Shown one piece after another: positions 27,713 through 37,683 of a DNA stretch of 64,000 bases. Each line of letters begins with the position of its first letter. Within the stretch, counting starts at the first letter, position 1. The notes under the pieces were generated by a model that was given only the letters and a program-made list of their open reading frames with translations, had not been told where the DNA came from and ran no database searches. This stretch comes from Streptomyces sp. CBMA152 (GTDB lineage Bacteria > Actinomycetota > Actinomycetes > Streptomycetales > Streptomycetaceae). The translations under genes and the position numbers were made by a program. Location: the NCBI RefSeq assembly GCF_014596475.1, contig NZ_MECJ01000028.1, forward strand, positions 620,001-684,000, in the 5' to 3' direction.

Positions 27713-28012
27713 TTACAGCTTCATCAGGCTGGCGTCGTCGACCGAGGCCGAGTGGCGGGAACGGAAGAGCGACACGATGATCGCGAGCCCGACGACGACC
27801 TCCGCGGCGGCGACGACCATCGTGAAGAACGCGATGATCTGGCCGTCGAGGTTGCCGTGCATCCGGGAGAAGACCACGAACGCCAGGTTGCAGGCGTTGA
27901 GCATCAGCTCCACGCACATGAAGACCACGATCGCGTTCCGCCTGATCAGCACCCCGGCCGCGCCGATGGTGAACAACAGGGCGGACAGATACAGGTAGTT
28001 GACGGGGTTCAC
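27713..28012 (-). CDS. nuoK: NADH-quinone oxidoreductase subunit K
   Basis: 99 residues, three membrane helices, complete. The second helix has the conserved glutamate in MCVELMLNACNL used in proton transfer. GTG 28012 overlaps the nuoJ stop as GTGA. Confidence 0.95.
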   Translation of the reverse strand: MNPVNYLYLSALLFTIGAAGVLIRRNAIVVFMCVELMLNACNLAFVVFSRMHGNLDGQIIAFFTMVVAAAEVVVGLAIIVSLFRSRHSASVDDASLMKL

Positions 28013-28821
28013 TTCGCGGCCTCCTCTTCCCGGCCCAGACGCTCGGCGGAGCGCTGCTCCAGCGCCTTGAGGTCACTCAGCGCCTCGCTGGACACATCGC
28101 GGATCTGACCCCGGCCGCGCAGCGTCTGGTTGACGGTGAGCTCGGAGGTCGTGCCGTCGGGCAGCAGGCCCGCGACGTCCACCGCGTTGTGCCGGGCGTA
28201 GACGCCGGGGGCGGGCAGCGGCGGCAGGTGCTTGCCCTCGCGCACACGCTCCTCGGAGCGCTCGCGCTGGGTCTTGGCGCGCTCGGTGCGCTCGCGGTGC
28301 GTGAGCACCATCGCGCCGACCGCCGAGGTGATCAGCAGGGCGCCGGTGATTTCGAAGGCGAACACGTACTTGGTGAAGATGAGGGTGGCCAGACCCTCCA
28401 CGTTGCCGTTCGAGTTGGCCTGGGAGAGGCCGTCGAAGTGCTTCAGGGAGGCGTTGGCGAGGCCCGCGATCAGGAGCACTCCGAAGCCGAGCCCGCAGAC
28501 CGCGGCCCAGATCCGCTGCCCCTTGATGGTCTCCTTCAGCGAGTCGGCGGCTGTGACGCCGACCAGCATGACGACGAAGAGGAAGAGCATCATGATCGCG
28601 CCGGTGTAGACGACGACCTGGACGATGCCCAGGAAGTACGCCCCGTTGGCGAGGTAGAAGACCGCCAGGATGATCATGGTCCCGGCGAGCGACAGCGCGC
28701 TGTGCACGGCCTTCTTCATCAGTACGGTGCCCAGCGCGCCGATGACGGCGACCGTGCCCAGCACCCAGAACTGGAAGGCCTCCCCGGTGGAGGTGGTCGT
28801 GGCGGAGACGGCGAGCTGCAT
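28009..28821 (-). CDS. nuoJ: NADH-quinone oxidoreductase subunit J
   Basis: 270 residues: five predicted helices, including the conserved YTGAIMMLFLFVVML helix, then a hydrophilic charged tail of about 90 residues that is longer than in E. coli but common in actinobacteria. ATG 28821 shares one base with the nuoI stop (TGATG). Confidence 0.94.
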   Translation of the reverse strand: MQLAVSATTTSTGEAFQFWVLGTVAVIGALGTVLMKKAVHSALSLAGTMIILAVFYLANGAYFLGIVQVVVYTGAIMMLFLFVVMLVGVTAADSLKETIKGQRIWAAVCGLGFGVLLIAGLANASLKHFDGLSQANSNGNVEGLATLIFTKYVFAFEITGALLITSAVGAMVLTHRERTERAKTQRERSEERVREGKHLPPLPAPGVYARHNAVDVAGLLPDGTTSELTVNQTLRGRGQIRDVSSEALSDLKALEQRSAERLGREEEAAK

Positions 28822-29474
28822 CACGCGTCCACCTCCTCGGGCTGCTCCCCGTTGGCGGACCCGGCGGGCTGCTCGCCCCGGGAGACGGCGACCTGGCGGA
28901 CCGTGCCGGGCGCGGCCTCGGTGACCAGGCCCCGGTAGTAGTCGCCCTCCGTCATGCCCGGGTAGATGGCGTGCGGCGAGTCGACCATGCCCTCTTCGAG
29001 CCCGGCGAGCAGCTGCTCCTTGGTGTAGATCAGGTTCGCGCGGCTGGTGTCGGCCAGTTCGAACTCGTTGGTCATCGTCAGCGCGCGCGTGGGGCACGCC
29101 TCGATGCACAGCCCGCACAGGATGCAGCGGGCGTAGTTGATCTGGTAGACGATGCCGTACCGCTCGCCCGGCGAGTAGCGCTCCTCGTCCTTGTTTTCCG
29201 CGCCCTCCACATAGATCGCGTCGGCGGGACAGGCCCAGGCGCACAGCTCGCAGCCGACGCACTTCTCCAGGCCGTCCGGATGCCGGTTCAGCTGGTGGCG
29301 CCCGTGGAAGCGGGGGGCCGTGGTCTTCTGCTGTTCCGGGTACTGCTCGGTCAGCCGCTTCTTGAACATGGCCTTGAAGGTCACGCCGAAGCCGGCCACC
29401 GGGTTCAGGAACTTGCCCTCGGACGAACCCTCGGGCTCCCCCGAAGTCCCTTCCGGTTCCGATGACTTAGACAC
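28821..29474 (-). CDS. nuoI: NADH-quinone oxidoreductase subunit I
   Basis: 217-residue peripheral subunit that carries two 4Fe-4S clusters (N6a and N6b) between NuoG and NuoB. Both binding motifs are intact: CVGCELCAWACP and CILCGLCIEACP. GTG 29474, with GGGAGG upstream, overlaps nuoH by 8 bp; an earlier in-frame start at 29675 would lie deep inside nuoH. An acidic, disordered N-terminal tail of about 20 residues precedes the core. Confidence 0.94.
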   Translation of the reverse strand: MSKSSEPEGTSGEPEGSSEGKFLNPVAGFGVTFKAMFKKRLTEQYPEQQKTTAPRFHGRHQLNRHPDGLEKCVGCELCAWACPADAIYVEGAENKDEERYSPGERYGIVYQINYARCILCGLCIEACPTRALTMTNEFELADTSRANLIYTKEQLLAGLEEGMVDSPHAIYPGMTEGDYYRGLVTEAAPGTVRQVAVSRGEQPAGSANGEQPEEVDA

Positions 29475-30822
29475 CCTCGTCCTCCCTTCCGTCACGGTCA
29501 CTCTCAGTATCGGACCCACCACTGACAACGAGCTCCCGCTCATGCCTCGGGCGTCGCCTGGGCACGGGTGGAAGGGTCTGTCCGGGCAGTGGTGGCACCG
29601 GGAATCCGCCCGCCATCGGGTCGAAGGCGGCGGGCTCCTCCTCCGGTTCCTCGGCCTTGCGGCCCCGGAAGACATCGGCGACCAGGGAGATCAGCAGGAC
29701 GGCGACGACCGCGCCCCCGACGTACAGCACGATCTTGGAGAAGTCGTGGCCGTCGTTGCGCAGCGCCCGCACGGTCGCGACCAGCATCAGCCAGACGACC
29801 GAGACCGGGATGAGGACCTTCCAGCCGAGCTTCATCAGCTGGTCGTAGCGGACGCGGGGCAGCGTGCCGCGCAGCCAGATGAAGAAGAAGAGCAGCAGCT
29901 GGACCTTGATGACGAACCAGAGCATCGGCCACCAGCCGTGGTTGGCGCCCTCCCAGAAGGTGGAGATGGGCCATGGGGCCCGCCAGCCGCCCAGGAAGAG
30001 GGTGGTCGACACCGCCGAGACGGTGACCATGTTGACGTACTCGGCCAGCATGAACAGCGCGAACTTGATCGACGAGTACTCGGTGTTGAAGCCGCCGACC
30101 AGGTCGCCCTCGGACTCCGGCATGTCGAAGGGGGCGCGGTTGGTCTCGCCCACCATCGTGACGACGTAGATGATGAAGGAGACCGGCAGCAGCACGATGT
30201 ACCAGCGGTCGTGCTGCTGGGCGACGATCTGCGAGGTCGACATCGACCCCGAGTAGAGGAAGACCGAGGCGAACGCCGCACCCATCGCGATCTCGTACGA
30301 GATCATCTGCGCGCAACTGCGGAGCCCGCCGAGCAGCGGGTACGTCGAGCCGGACGACCAGCCCGCGAGCACGATCCCGTAGATGCCGACCGAGGCGCAC
30401 GCGAGGATGTAGAGCATCGCGATCGGCAGGTCGGTGAGCTGCATCGTGGTGCGGTGGCCGAAGATCGAGACCTCGTTGCCGGACGGCCCGAAGGGGATCA
30501 CGGCGATCGCCATGAACGCCGGGATCGCGGCGACGATCGGGGCCAGGACGTAGACCACCTTGTCGGCCCGCTTGACGATGACGTCTTCCTTCAGCATCAG
30601 TTTGATGCCGTCGGCGAGCGACTGGAGCATGCCCCACGGACCGTGCCGGTTGGGGCCGATGCGCAGCTGCATCCAGGCGACGACCTTGCGCTCCCAGACG
30701 ATCGAGAACAGCACGGTCACCATCAGGAACGCGAAGCAGAACACGGCCTTGAGGGCGATGAGCCACCAGGGGTCGCGGCCGAACATCGAGAGGTCCTCGG
30801 CCGCGAGGAAGGTCGGGGTCAC
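29467..30822 (-). CDS. nuoH: NADH-quinone oxidoreductase subunit H
   Basis: 451-residue membrane subunit at the quinone entry site. Eight helices; the signature blocks WERKVVAWMQLRIGPNR and the MGETNRAPFDMPE quinone-site loop are intact. The C-terminus has an extra hydrophilic tail (about 60 residues, Pro/Arg-rich). GTG 30822 has GGAGGT upstream and lies 61 bp after the nuoG stop, the longest gap in the operon. Confidence 0.95.
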   Translation of the reverse strand: MTPTFLAAEDLSMFGRDPWWLIALKAVFCFAFLMVTVLFSIVWERKVVAWMQLRIGPNRHGPWGMLQSLADGIKLMLKEDVIVKRADKVVYVLAPIVAAIPAFMAIAVIPFGPSGNEVSIFGHRTTMQLTDLPIAMLYILACASVGIYGIVLAGWSSGSTYPLLGGLRSCAQMISYEIAMGAAFASVFLYSGSMSTSQIVAQQHDRWYIVLLPVSFIIYVVTMVGETNRAPFDMPESEGDLVGGFNTEYSSIKFALFMLAEYVNMVTVSAVSTTLFLGGWRAPWPISTFWEGANHGWWPMLWFVIKVQLLLFFFIWLRGTLPRVRYDQLMKLGWKVLIPVSVVWLMLVATVRALRNDGHDFSKIVLYVGGAVVAVLLISLVADVFRGRKAEEPEEEPAAFDPMAGGFPVPPLPGQTLPPVPRRRPRHERELVVSGGSDTESDRDGREDEGV

Positions 30823-30883
30823 GCTCGCACCTCCGGTACGTGGACGGCGGCGCCCGGTGCCGCGGGGCGGACGGGGAAGTCGG

Positions 30884-33385
30884 TCACGGCTGCACCTCCG
30901 GTGCGGCGGTGGCGGCGTCCTGCGCCGCCGGGCCGATACGGACGACCTGGCCCGGGACCGCGCCCGTGTCCGCGAGGACGCCGCCGCCGGTCGAGTTGAG
31001 CGGCAGCCACACCACCCGGTCGGGCATCTCGGTGACCTTCAGGGGCAGTTGGAGCGCGCCCGCGCTGCCGCTCACCCGAAGGAGGTCGCCGTCCTTGACG
31101 CCGGTCTCGGCCGCCGTCGCCGCCGAGAGCCGGGCGACGGCCGCGTGCCGGGTCCCGGCCAGCGCCTCGTCGCCCTCCTGGAGGGTGCCGTGGTCGAGCA
31201 GCAGCCGGTGGCCCGCCAGGACCGCCTCGCCCTCACCGGGCCGGGGCAGCGGCAGGGCCGTCTCCAGCGGCTCGGTGGCGCGCGGCCCGTCCCAGTGGCC
31301 CAGGCGCTGCAACTCCGCGCGCGCGGAGCGGTTGTCCGGCAGCGCGAAGTGCACATCCATGGCGTCCGCCAGCATGTGCAGCACGCGCGCGTCGGTGGGC
31401 GGCAGGCGCCGGGTCATCTGCTCGGGCTTGAGCGCGGCCTCGAACATCCGCGCCCGGCCTTCCCAGTTGAGGAAGAAGCCGGACTTCTCGGCGACGGCCG
31501 CGACCGGGAAGACCACGTCCGCGTGCTCGGTGACCATGCTCGGGCGCAGCTCCAGAGACACGACGAACGCCCCGGCGAGCGCTTCACGCGCGCGTGAAGC
31601 GTCCGGCAGATCGGCCGGGTCGACGCCCGCGACGAGCAGCGCCCCGAGCTCCCCGGTGGCCGCGGCCTCCACGATCTGGCCGGTGTCCCGCCCGAAGCGG
31701 TGCGGGAGTTCGCGTACGCCCCAGACGGCGGCGACCTCTTCACGCGCGCGTGGATCGGTCGACGGACGCCCGCCCGGCAGCAGCGCCGCCAGGGCACCCG
31801 CCTCAAGCGCGCCCCGCTCACCGGCCCGGCGCGGGATCCACGCAAGCTCCGCGCCGGTCGCGGCGGCGGCCCGTACGGCCGCGGTCAGCGCGCCCGGGAC
31901 GGCCGCGAGGCGTTCGCCGACGACGATGACGGAGCCGGTGGCCCGCAGCGCCTCGGCGGCGGCCGAGCCGTCGCCGTCCAGGCCGACCCCGCCCGCCAGC
32001 GCGTCCAGCCACTCGGTCTCGGTCCCGGGGGCGGCGGGCAGCAGCGTGCCGCCCGCCTTCTCCAGGCCCCGGGTGAGGTGGGTGGCGAGCGAGAAGGTGC
32101 GCTGGCCGTGCTTGCGCCAGGCCTTGCGCAGCCGCAGGAAGACGCCCGGCGCCTCCTCCTCGGCCTCGAACCCGACGAGCAGCACCGCCGGCGCCTTCTC
32201 CAGCGCGGTGTACGTGACGCCCTCGCCGGTGAGATGGCCGCGCCCGGCGACCTTCGCCGCCAGAAAGTCGGCCTCCTCGGCGGAGTGCACGCGCGCGCGG
32301 AAGTCGATGTCGTTGGTGTCGAGGGCGATCCGCGCGAACTTGGCGTACGCGTAGGAGTCCTCGACGGTCAGCCGTCCGCCGGTGAGCACCCCGGCCCGGC
32401 CCCGGGCCGCCATCAGCCCGGTCGCGGCCGCCTCCAGCGCCTCGGGCCAGGAGGCGGGCCTCAGCTCACCGTCGTCGTCGCGGACAAGGGGCGTCGTCAG
32501 ACGGTTCGGCTGCTGCGCGTACCGGAAGGCGAACCGGCCCTTGTCGCACAGCCATTCCTCGTTGACCTCGGGCTCGTTGGCCGCGAGCCGCCGCATGACC
32601 TTGCCGCGCCGGTGGTCGGTACGGGTCGCGCAGCCGCCCGCGCAGTGCTCGCACACCGACGGCGACGACACCAGGTCGAACGGGCGGGAGCGGAACCGGT
32701 ACGCCGCCGAGGTCAGCGCGCCGACCGGGCAGATCTGGATGGTGTTCCCGGAGAAGTACGACTCGAACGGGTCGCCCTCGCCGGTGCCGACCTGCTGGAG
32801 CGCGCCGCGCTCCAGCAGCTCGATCATCGGGTCGCCCGCGATCTGCTCGGAGAACCGGGTGCACCGCGCGCACAGCACGCACCGCTCGCGGTCGAGCAGC
32901 ACCTGCGTGGAGATCGCCACCGGCTTCTCGTACGTACGCTTCTTGCCCTCGAAGCGGGTGTCCGGGTCGCCGACCTGCATCGCCTGGTTCTGCAGCGGGC
33001 ACTCGCCGCCCTTGTCGCAGACCGGGCAGTCCAGCGGGTGGTTGATGAGCAGCAGCTCCATCACCCCGCGCTGGGACTTCTCGGCGACCGGCGAGGTCAG
33101 CTGCGACTTCACCACCATGCCGTCGGTGCAGGTGATGGTGCAGGACGCCATCGGCTTGCGCTGGCCCTCCACCTCCACGATGCACTGGCGGCAGGCGCCG
33201 ACCGGGTCGAGCAGCGGGTGGTCGCAGAACCGGGGGATCTCGATGCCGAGCTTCTCGGCGGCCCGGATCACCAACGTGCCCTTGGGGACGCTGATCTCTA
33301 CGCCGTCGATGGTCAGCGAGACCAGGTCCTCGGGCGGCACCGCCGCCTCTCCGCCGCCGGAGGGAGCGCCAGTGGTCACCGTCAT
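30884..33385 (-). CDS. nuoG: NADH-quinone oxidoreductase subunit G
   Basis: 833 residues. The N-terminus binds the chain of iron-sulfur clusters: 2Fe-2S (FCDHPLLDPVGACRQC), the His/Cys-ligated N5 cluster (HPLDCPVCDKGGEC), a 4Fe-4S motif (CVLCARC...CPVGAL), and a further CEHCAGGC motif for the extra N7-type cluster. The rest is the molybdopterin-oxidoreductase-like domain, which binds no cofactor in complex I. ATG 33385 overlaps the nuoF stop (ATGA). A perfect 20-bp palindrome lies in the coding sequence at about 31580-31600. Confidence 0.95.
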   Translation of the reverse strand: MTVTTGAPSGGGEAAVPPEDLVSLTIDGVEISVPKGTLVIRAAEKLGIEIPRFCDHPLLDPVGACRQCIVEVEGQRKPMASCTITCTDGMVVKSQLTSPVAEKSQRGVMELLLINHPLDCPVCDKGGECPLQNQAMQVGDPDTRFEGKKRTYEKPVAISTQVLLDRERCVLCARCTRFSEQIAGDPMIELLERGALQQVGTGEGDPFESYFSGNTIQICPVGALTSAAYRFRSRPFDLVSSPSVCEHCAGGCATRTDHRRGKVMRRLAANEPEVNEEWLCDKGRFAFRYAQQPNRLTTPLVRDDDGELRPASWPEALEAAATGLMAARGRAGVLTGGRLTVEDSYAYAKFARIALDTNDIDFRARVHSAEEADFLAAKVAGRGHLTGEGVTYTALEKAPAVLLVGFEAEEEAPGVFLRLRKAWRKHGQRTFSLATHLTRGLEKAGGTLLPAAPGTETEWLDALAGGVGLDGDGSAAAEALRATGSVIVVGERLAAVPGALTAAVRAAAATGAELAWIPRRAGERGALEAGALAALLPGGRPSTDPRAREEVAAVWGVRELPHRFGRDTGQIVEAAATGELGALLVAGVDPADLPDASRAREALAGAFVVSLELRPSMVTEHADVVFPVAAVAEKSGFFLNWEGRARMFEAALKPEQMTRRLPPTDARVLHMLADAMDVHFALPDNRSARAELQRLGHWDGPRATEPLETALPLPRPGEGEAVLAGHRLLLDHGTLQEGDEALAGTRHAAVARLSAATAAETGVKDGDLLRVSGSAGALQLPLKVTEMPDRVVWLPLNSTGGGVLADTGAVPGQVVRIGPAAQDAATAAPEVQP

Positions 33386-34752
33386 GCGTTCACCTCCGTG
33401 GTGCGGTGGGGGCCGTCGGCCCACAGGGTCGACCTGGCCGGGTCGAAGGGGCAGCCCTTGCCGGTGATGTGCTGCACGTACTCCTCGCGGAAGTACTTGA
33501 GCGAGGAGAAGATCGGGGCCGCGGCGCCGTCGCCGAGCGCGCAGAACGACTTGCCGTTGATGTTGTCGGCGATGTCGGAGAGCTTGTCGAGGTCGCCCAT
33601 CGCGCCCTTGCCGGCCTCGATGTCGCGCAGCAACTGCACCAGCCAGTACGTGCCTTCGCGGCACGGCGTGCACTTGCCGCAGGACTCGTGGGCGTAGAAC
33701 TCGGTCCAGCGGGTGACCGCCCGCACCACGCAGGTCGTCTCGTCGAAGCACTGCAGGGCCTTGGTGCCCAGCATCGAGCCGGCCGCGCCGACGCCCTCGT
33801 AGTCCAGCGGCACGTCCAGGTGCTCGTCGGTGAACATCGGGGTCGAAGAGCCGCCCGGGGTCCAGAACTTGAGCCGGTGGCCCGGGCGCATCCCGCCGCT
33901 CATGTCGAGGAGCTGGCGCAGCGTGATCCCGAGCGGGGCCTCGAACTGGCCGGGGTTGGCGACATGCCCGCTGAGCGAATACAGCGTGAAGCCCGGGGAC
34001 TTCTCGCTTCCCATCGACTTGAACCAGTCTTTTCCTCGATTGAGGATCGCGGGAACGCTGGCGATGGACTCGACGTTATTGACAACAGTGGGGCACGCGT
34101 AGAGACCGGCGACCGCAGGGAAAGGAGGACGCAGCCGGGGCTGACCGCGACGGCCTTCCAAGGAGTCCAGCAGGGCGGTCTCTTCACCGCAGATGTACGC
34201 GCCCGCGCCCGCGTGCACGGTGATGTCGAGGTCGATTCCGCTGCCGAGGATGTCCTTGCCGAGGTAGCCCGCCGCGTAGGCCTCCCGCACGGCCTCGTGC
34301 AGCCTCCGCAGTACGGGGACGACCTCCCCGCGCAGATAGATGAACGCATGCGACGACCTGATCGCGTAACAGGCGATCACCATGCCCTCGATGAGGCTAT
34401 GCGGGTTGGCGAACAGGAGCGGGATGTCCTTGCAGGTCCCGGGCTCCGATTCGTCGGCGTTGACAACTAGATAGTGCGGCTTGCCATCACCCTGCGGGAT
34501 GAACTGCCACTTCATGCCCGTCGGGAACCCCGCGCCGCCACGGCCGCGCAGACCGGAGTCCTTCACATACGCGATGAGGTCGTCCGGTGACATGGCCAGC
34601 GCCTTGCGCAGCCCCTCATAGCCGTCGTGCCGACGGTAGGTCTCCAGGGTCCAGGATTCGGGCTGGTCCCAGAAGGCCGACAGCACGGGTGCCAGCAGCT
34701 TCTCGGAGCTGCTTCCGTTCCCGTTCCCACTCAGTTCGGCTGCCAAGGTCAT
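33382..34752 (-). CDS. nuoF: NADH-quinone oxidoreductase subunit F
   Basis: 456 residues, the NADH- and FMN-binding subunit. The nucleotide-binding stretch GLRGRGGAGFPTGMKW, the FMN-site ESEPGTCKD and the N3 4Fe-4S ligands (ESCGKCTPCREG, with a later Cys in FCALGDGAA) are intact. ATG 34752 shares a base with the nuoE stop. Confidence 0.96.
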   Translation of the reverse strand: MTLAAELSGNGNGSSSEKLLAPVLSAFWDQPESWTLETYRRHDGYEGLRKALAMSPDDLIAYVKDSGLRGRGGAGFPTGMKWQFIPQGDGKPHYLVVNADESEPGTCKDIPLLFANPHSLIEGMVIACYAIRSSHAFIYLRGEVVPVLRRLHEAVREAYAAGYLGKDILGSGIDLDITVHAGAGAYICGEETALLDSLEGRRGQPRLRPPFPAVAGLYACPTVVNNVESIASVPAILNRGKDWFKSMGSEKSPGFTLYSLSGHVANPGQFEAPLGITLRQLLDMSGGMRPGHRLKFWTPGGSSTPMFTDEHLDVPLDYEGVGAAGSMLGTKALQCFDETTCVVRAVTRWTEFYAHESCGKCTPCREGTYWLVQLLRDIEAGKGAMGDLDKLSDIADNINGKSFCALGDGAAAPIFSSLKYFREEYVQHITGKGCPFDPARSTLWADGPHRTTEVNA

Positions 34753-35594
34753 CACTCCCCCTCCTCGTCGACCGGGCCCGCCGGGTGTGCGGGGTCGGAC
34801 GCAGAGGTCTGGTGCGGTGCGTCGTGCGAGCTCAAGTGCTGGGAACCGGGCTGGGGTTCGTCGCGGGGGCCCTCGCCACGGGGGTGGACCACGCGTGCGT
34901 GCGGGGCCTCGCCCCGGGCCAGGCGCAGGCCCACCAGTGAGGCCGGGCCCGCGCCCCCGCTCGCCGCGACGGCGCCGGGGCGCTCGTCGGGGAAGCCGGC
35001 CAGGATCCGGGCCGTCTCCTTGTAGGTGCACAGGGGCGCGCCCCGGGTCGGCTCCACCGGCCTGCCCGCGCGCAGGTCGTCGACGAGGCGCTTGGCGGAC
35101 TCTGGGGTCTGGTTGTCGAAGAACTCCCAGTTGACCATCACCACGGGCGCGAAGTCGCAGGCGGCGTTGCACTCGATGTGTTCGAGGGTGACCTTGCCGT
35201 CGGCGGTCGTCTCGTCGTTGCCGACGCCGAGATGGCGCTTGAGCTCGTCGAAGATGGCGTCCCCGCCCATCACCGCGCACAGGGTGTTGGTGCAGACGCC
35301 GACCTGGTAGTCGCCGGAGGACTTGCGCCGGTACATCGTGTAGAAGGTGGCCACCGCGGTGACCTCGGCGGTGGTCAGGTCCAGCATCTCGGCGCAGAAG
35401 CGCATCCCGGTGCGGGTGACGTGCCCCTCCTCCGACTGCACGAGGTGCAGCAGCGGCAGCAGCGCGGAACGGCTGTCGGGGTAGCGGGAGATGACGTCCT
35501 TGGCGTCCGCCTCCAGCCGGGCCCGGACGTCGGCCGGGAAGTCGGGCGCGGGCAGCTGGGGCATGCCCAGGCTCGTCGGGGTGCTCTCGGTCAC
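34752..35594 (-). CDS. nuoE: NADH-quinone oxidoreductase subunit E
   Basis: 280 residues. Thioredoxin-like 2Fe-2S subunit with the four cysteines in CTNTLC and CNAAC. It is about 100 residues longer than E. coli NuoE because of a Pro/His/Ala-rich C-terminal tail after the core. GTG 35594 overlaps the nuoD stop (GTGA). Confidence 0.94.
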   Translation of the reverse strand: MTESTPTSLGMPQLPAPDFPADVRARLEADAKDVISRYPDSRSALLPLLHLVQSEEGHVTRTGMRFCAEMLDLTTAEVTAVATFYTMYRRKSSGDYQVGVCTNTLCAVMGGDAIFDELKRHLGVGNDETTADGKVTLEHIECNAACDFAPVVMVNWEFFDNQTPESAKRLVDDLRAGRPVEPTRGAPLCTYKETARILAGFPDERPGAVAASGGAGPASLVGLRLARGEAPHARVVHPRGEGPRDEPQPGSQHLSSHDAPHQTSASDPAHPAGPVDEEGE

Positions 35595-36934
35595 CGGTCG
35601 ACGCCTCCCATCACGGGGTCGATGGACGCCACGGCCACGATGACGTCGGCGACCTGGCCGCCCTCGCACATCGCCGCCATGGCCTGGAGATTGGTGAACG
35701 ACGGGTCGCGGAAGTGGACCCGGTAGGGGCGGGTGCCCCCGTCGCTGACGACATGCACCCCGAGCTCGCCCTTGGGCGACTCGACGGCCGCGTACGCCTG
35801 TCCGACGGGGACCCGGAAGCCCTCGGTGACCAGCTTGAAGTGGTGGATCAGGGACTCCATGGAGGTGCCCATGATCTTCTTGATGTGGTCCAGGGAGTTG
35901 CCGAGTCCGTCCGGGCCGAGCGCGAGCTGGGCGGGCCAGGCGATCTTCTTGTCGGCGACCATGACCGGCCCGGGCTCAAGCCGGTCCAGGCACTGCTCGA
36001 CGATCCGGAGCGACTGGCGCATCTCCTCCAGGCGGACCAGGAAGCGGCCGTAGGAGTCGCAGGAGTCGGCGGTGGGGACGTCGAAGTCGTAGGTCTCGTA
36101 GCCGCAGTACGGATCGGTGCGGCGCAGATCGTGCGGCAGGCCCGCGGAGCGGAGGATCGGTCCGGTCGCGCCGAGCGCCATGCAGCCGGTCAGGTCGAGG
36201 TAACCGACGTCCTGCATACGGGCCTTGAAGATGGGGTTGCCGGTGGCGAGCTTGTCGTACTCCGGCAGGTTCTTCTTCATGGTCTTCACGAACTCGCGGA
36301 GCTGGTCCACCGCGCCCGGGGGCAGGTCCTGGGCGAGTCCGCCCGGCCGGATGAACGCGTGGTTCATCCGCAGGCCGGTGATCAGCTCGAAGACGTCGAG
36401 AATGAGTTCACGATCGCGGAAGCCGTAGATCATGATCGTGGTGGCGCCGAGTTCCATGCCGCCGGTGGCGATGCAGACCAGGTGCGAGGAGAGCCGGTTG
36501 AGCTCCATCAGCAGGACCCGCAGGACCGAGGCACGGTCCGGGATCTGGTCGGTGATGCCGAGCAGCTTCTCCACGCCCAGGCAGTACGCCGTCTCGTTGA
36601 AGAACGGCGTCAGATAGTCCATGCGCGTGACGAAGGTGGTGCCCTGCGTCCAGGTGCGGAATTCGAGGTTCTTCTCGATGCCGGTGTGCAGATAGCCGAT
36701 GCCGCAGCGGGCCTCGGTGACCGTCTCGCCGTCGATCTCCAGGATGAGTCGGAGCACGCCGTGGGTGGAGGGGTGCTGGGGGCCCATGTTGACGACGATG
36801 CGCTCGTCGTCGGCGCGGGCCGCGGTCTGGACGACCTCGTCCCAGTCGCCGCCTGTGACTGTATATACAGTCCCCTCGGTGGTCTCCCGGGCGGAGGCGG
36901 CCGAAGCGCGGGGAGCTTCGCTGGACGTGTTCAT
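35591..36934 (-). CDS. nuoD: NADH-quinone oxidoreductase subunit D
   Basis: 447 residues, the 49-kDa-type subunit that forms the quinone pocket with NuoB. The core begins at VNMGPQHPSTHGVLRLILEIDGE; the quinone-site histidine and the GIGYLHTGIEK loop are present. An N-terminal extension of about 45 residues precedes the core. ATG 36934 shares a base with the nuoC stop. Confidence 0.95.
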   Translation of the reverse strand: MNTSSEAPRASAASARETTEGTVYTVTGGDWDEVVQTAARADDERIVVNMGPQHPSTHGVLRLILEIDGETVTEARCGIGYLHTGIEKNLEFRTWTQGTTFVTRMDYLTPFFNETAYCLGVEKLLGITDQIPDRASVLRVLLMELNRLSSHLVCIATGGMELGATTIMIYGFRDRELILDVFELITGLRMNHAFIRPGGLAQDLPPGAVDQLREFVKTMKKNLPEYDKLATGNPIFKARMQDVGYLDLTGCMALGATGPILRSAGLPHDLRRTDPYCGYETYDFDVPTADSCDSYGRFLVRLEEMRQSLRIVEQCLDRLEPGPVMVADKKIAWPAQLALGPDGLGNSLDHIKKIMGTSMESLIHHFKLVTEGFRVPVGQAYAAVESPKGELGVHVVSDGGTRPYRVHFRDPSFTNLQAMAAMCEGGQVADVIVAVASIDPVMGGVDR

Positions 36935-37683
36935 CAGCTGTACGACCTCCGCTGGTCCGGAGCCGGGATCTGGGCGCCCTTGTACTCGACGGGAATGCCG
37001 CCGAGGGGGTAGTCCTTGCGCTGCGGGAAGCCCTGCCAGTCGTCCGGCATCATGATCCGGGTGAGGGCGGGGTGGCCGTCGAAGACCAGGCCGAAGAAGT
37101 CGTAGGTCTCGCGCTCGTGCCAGTCGTTGGTCGGATAGACCGCGACCAGGGACGGCACATGCGGGTCGCTGTCCGGGGCGGTGACTTCGAGCCGGATCAG
37201 CCGGCCGTGGGTGAGCGAGCGCAGATGGTAGACGGCGTGCAGCTCGCGGCCCTTGTCGCCCGGGAAGTGGACGCCGCTGACGCCCGTACAGAGCTCGAAG
37301 CGCAGGGCCGGGTCGTCGCGCAGGGTGCGGGCCACCTGGACGAGGTGCTCGCGCGCGATGTGGAAGGTGAGCTCGTCGCGGTCGACGACGGTCTTCTCGA
37401 TGGCGTTGCCGGGGAGCAGGTCCTGCTCCTCCAGGGCGCCTTCGAGTTCGTCGGCCACCTCGTCGAACCAGCCGCCGTACGGGCGGGAGGCGGCGCCGGG
37501 CAGGGCCACGGTGCGCACCAGGCCGCCGTAGCCGCTGGTGTCGCCACCGTTCGCGGCACCGAACATGCCCTTGCGTACGCCGATGACGTCGCCGGTGTCC
37601 TCGCGCTGGGCGGGGAGAGAGCCGTTCTGGCCGGGGGGCTCTGGAGTCTCCGGCGTCTCGGGGGTCTTGGGAGTGTCGCTCAC
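36934..37683 (-). CDS. nuoC: NADH-quinone oxidoreductase subunit C
   Basis: 249 residues, 30-kDa-type subunit, separate from nuoD rather than fused. Signature [20 protein letters not shown] and the [13 protein letters not shown] end are present. A Pro/Thr-rich N-terminus of about 45 residues is probably disordered. GTG 37683 overlaps nuoB as GTGA. Confidence 0.95.
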
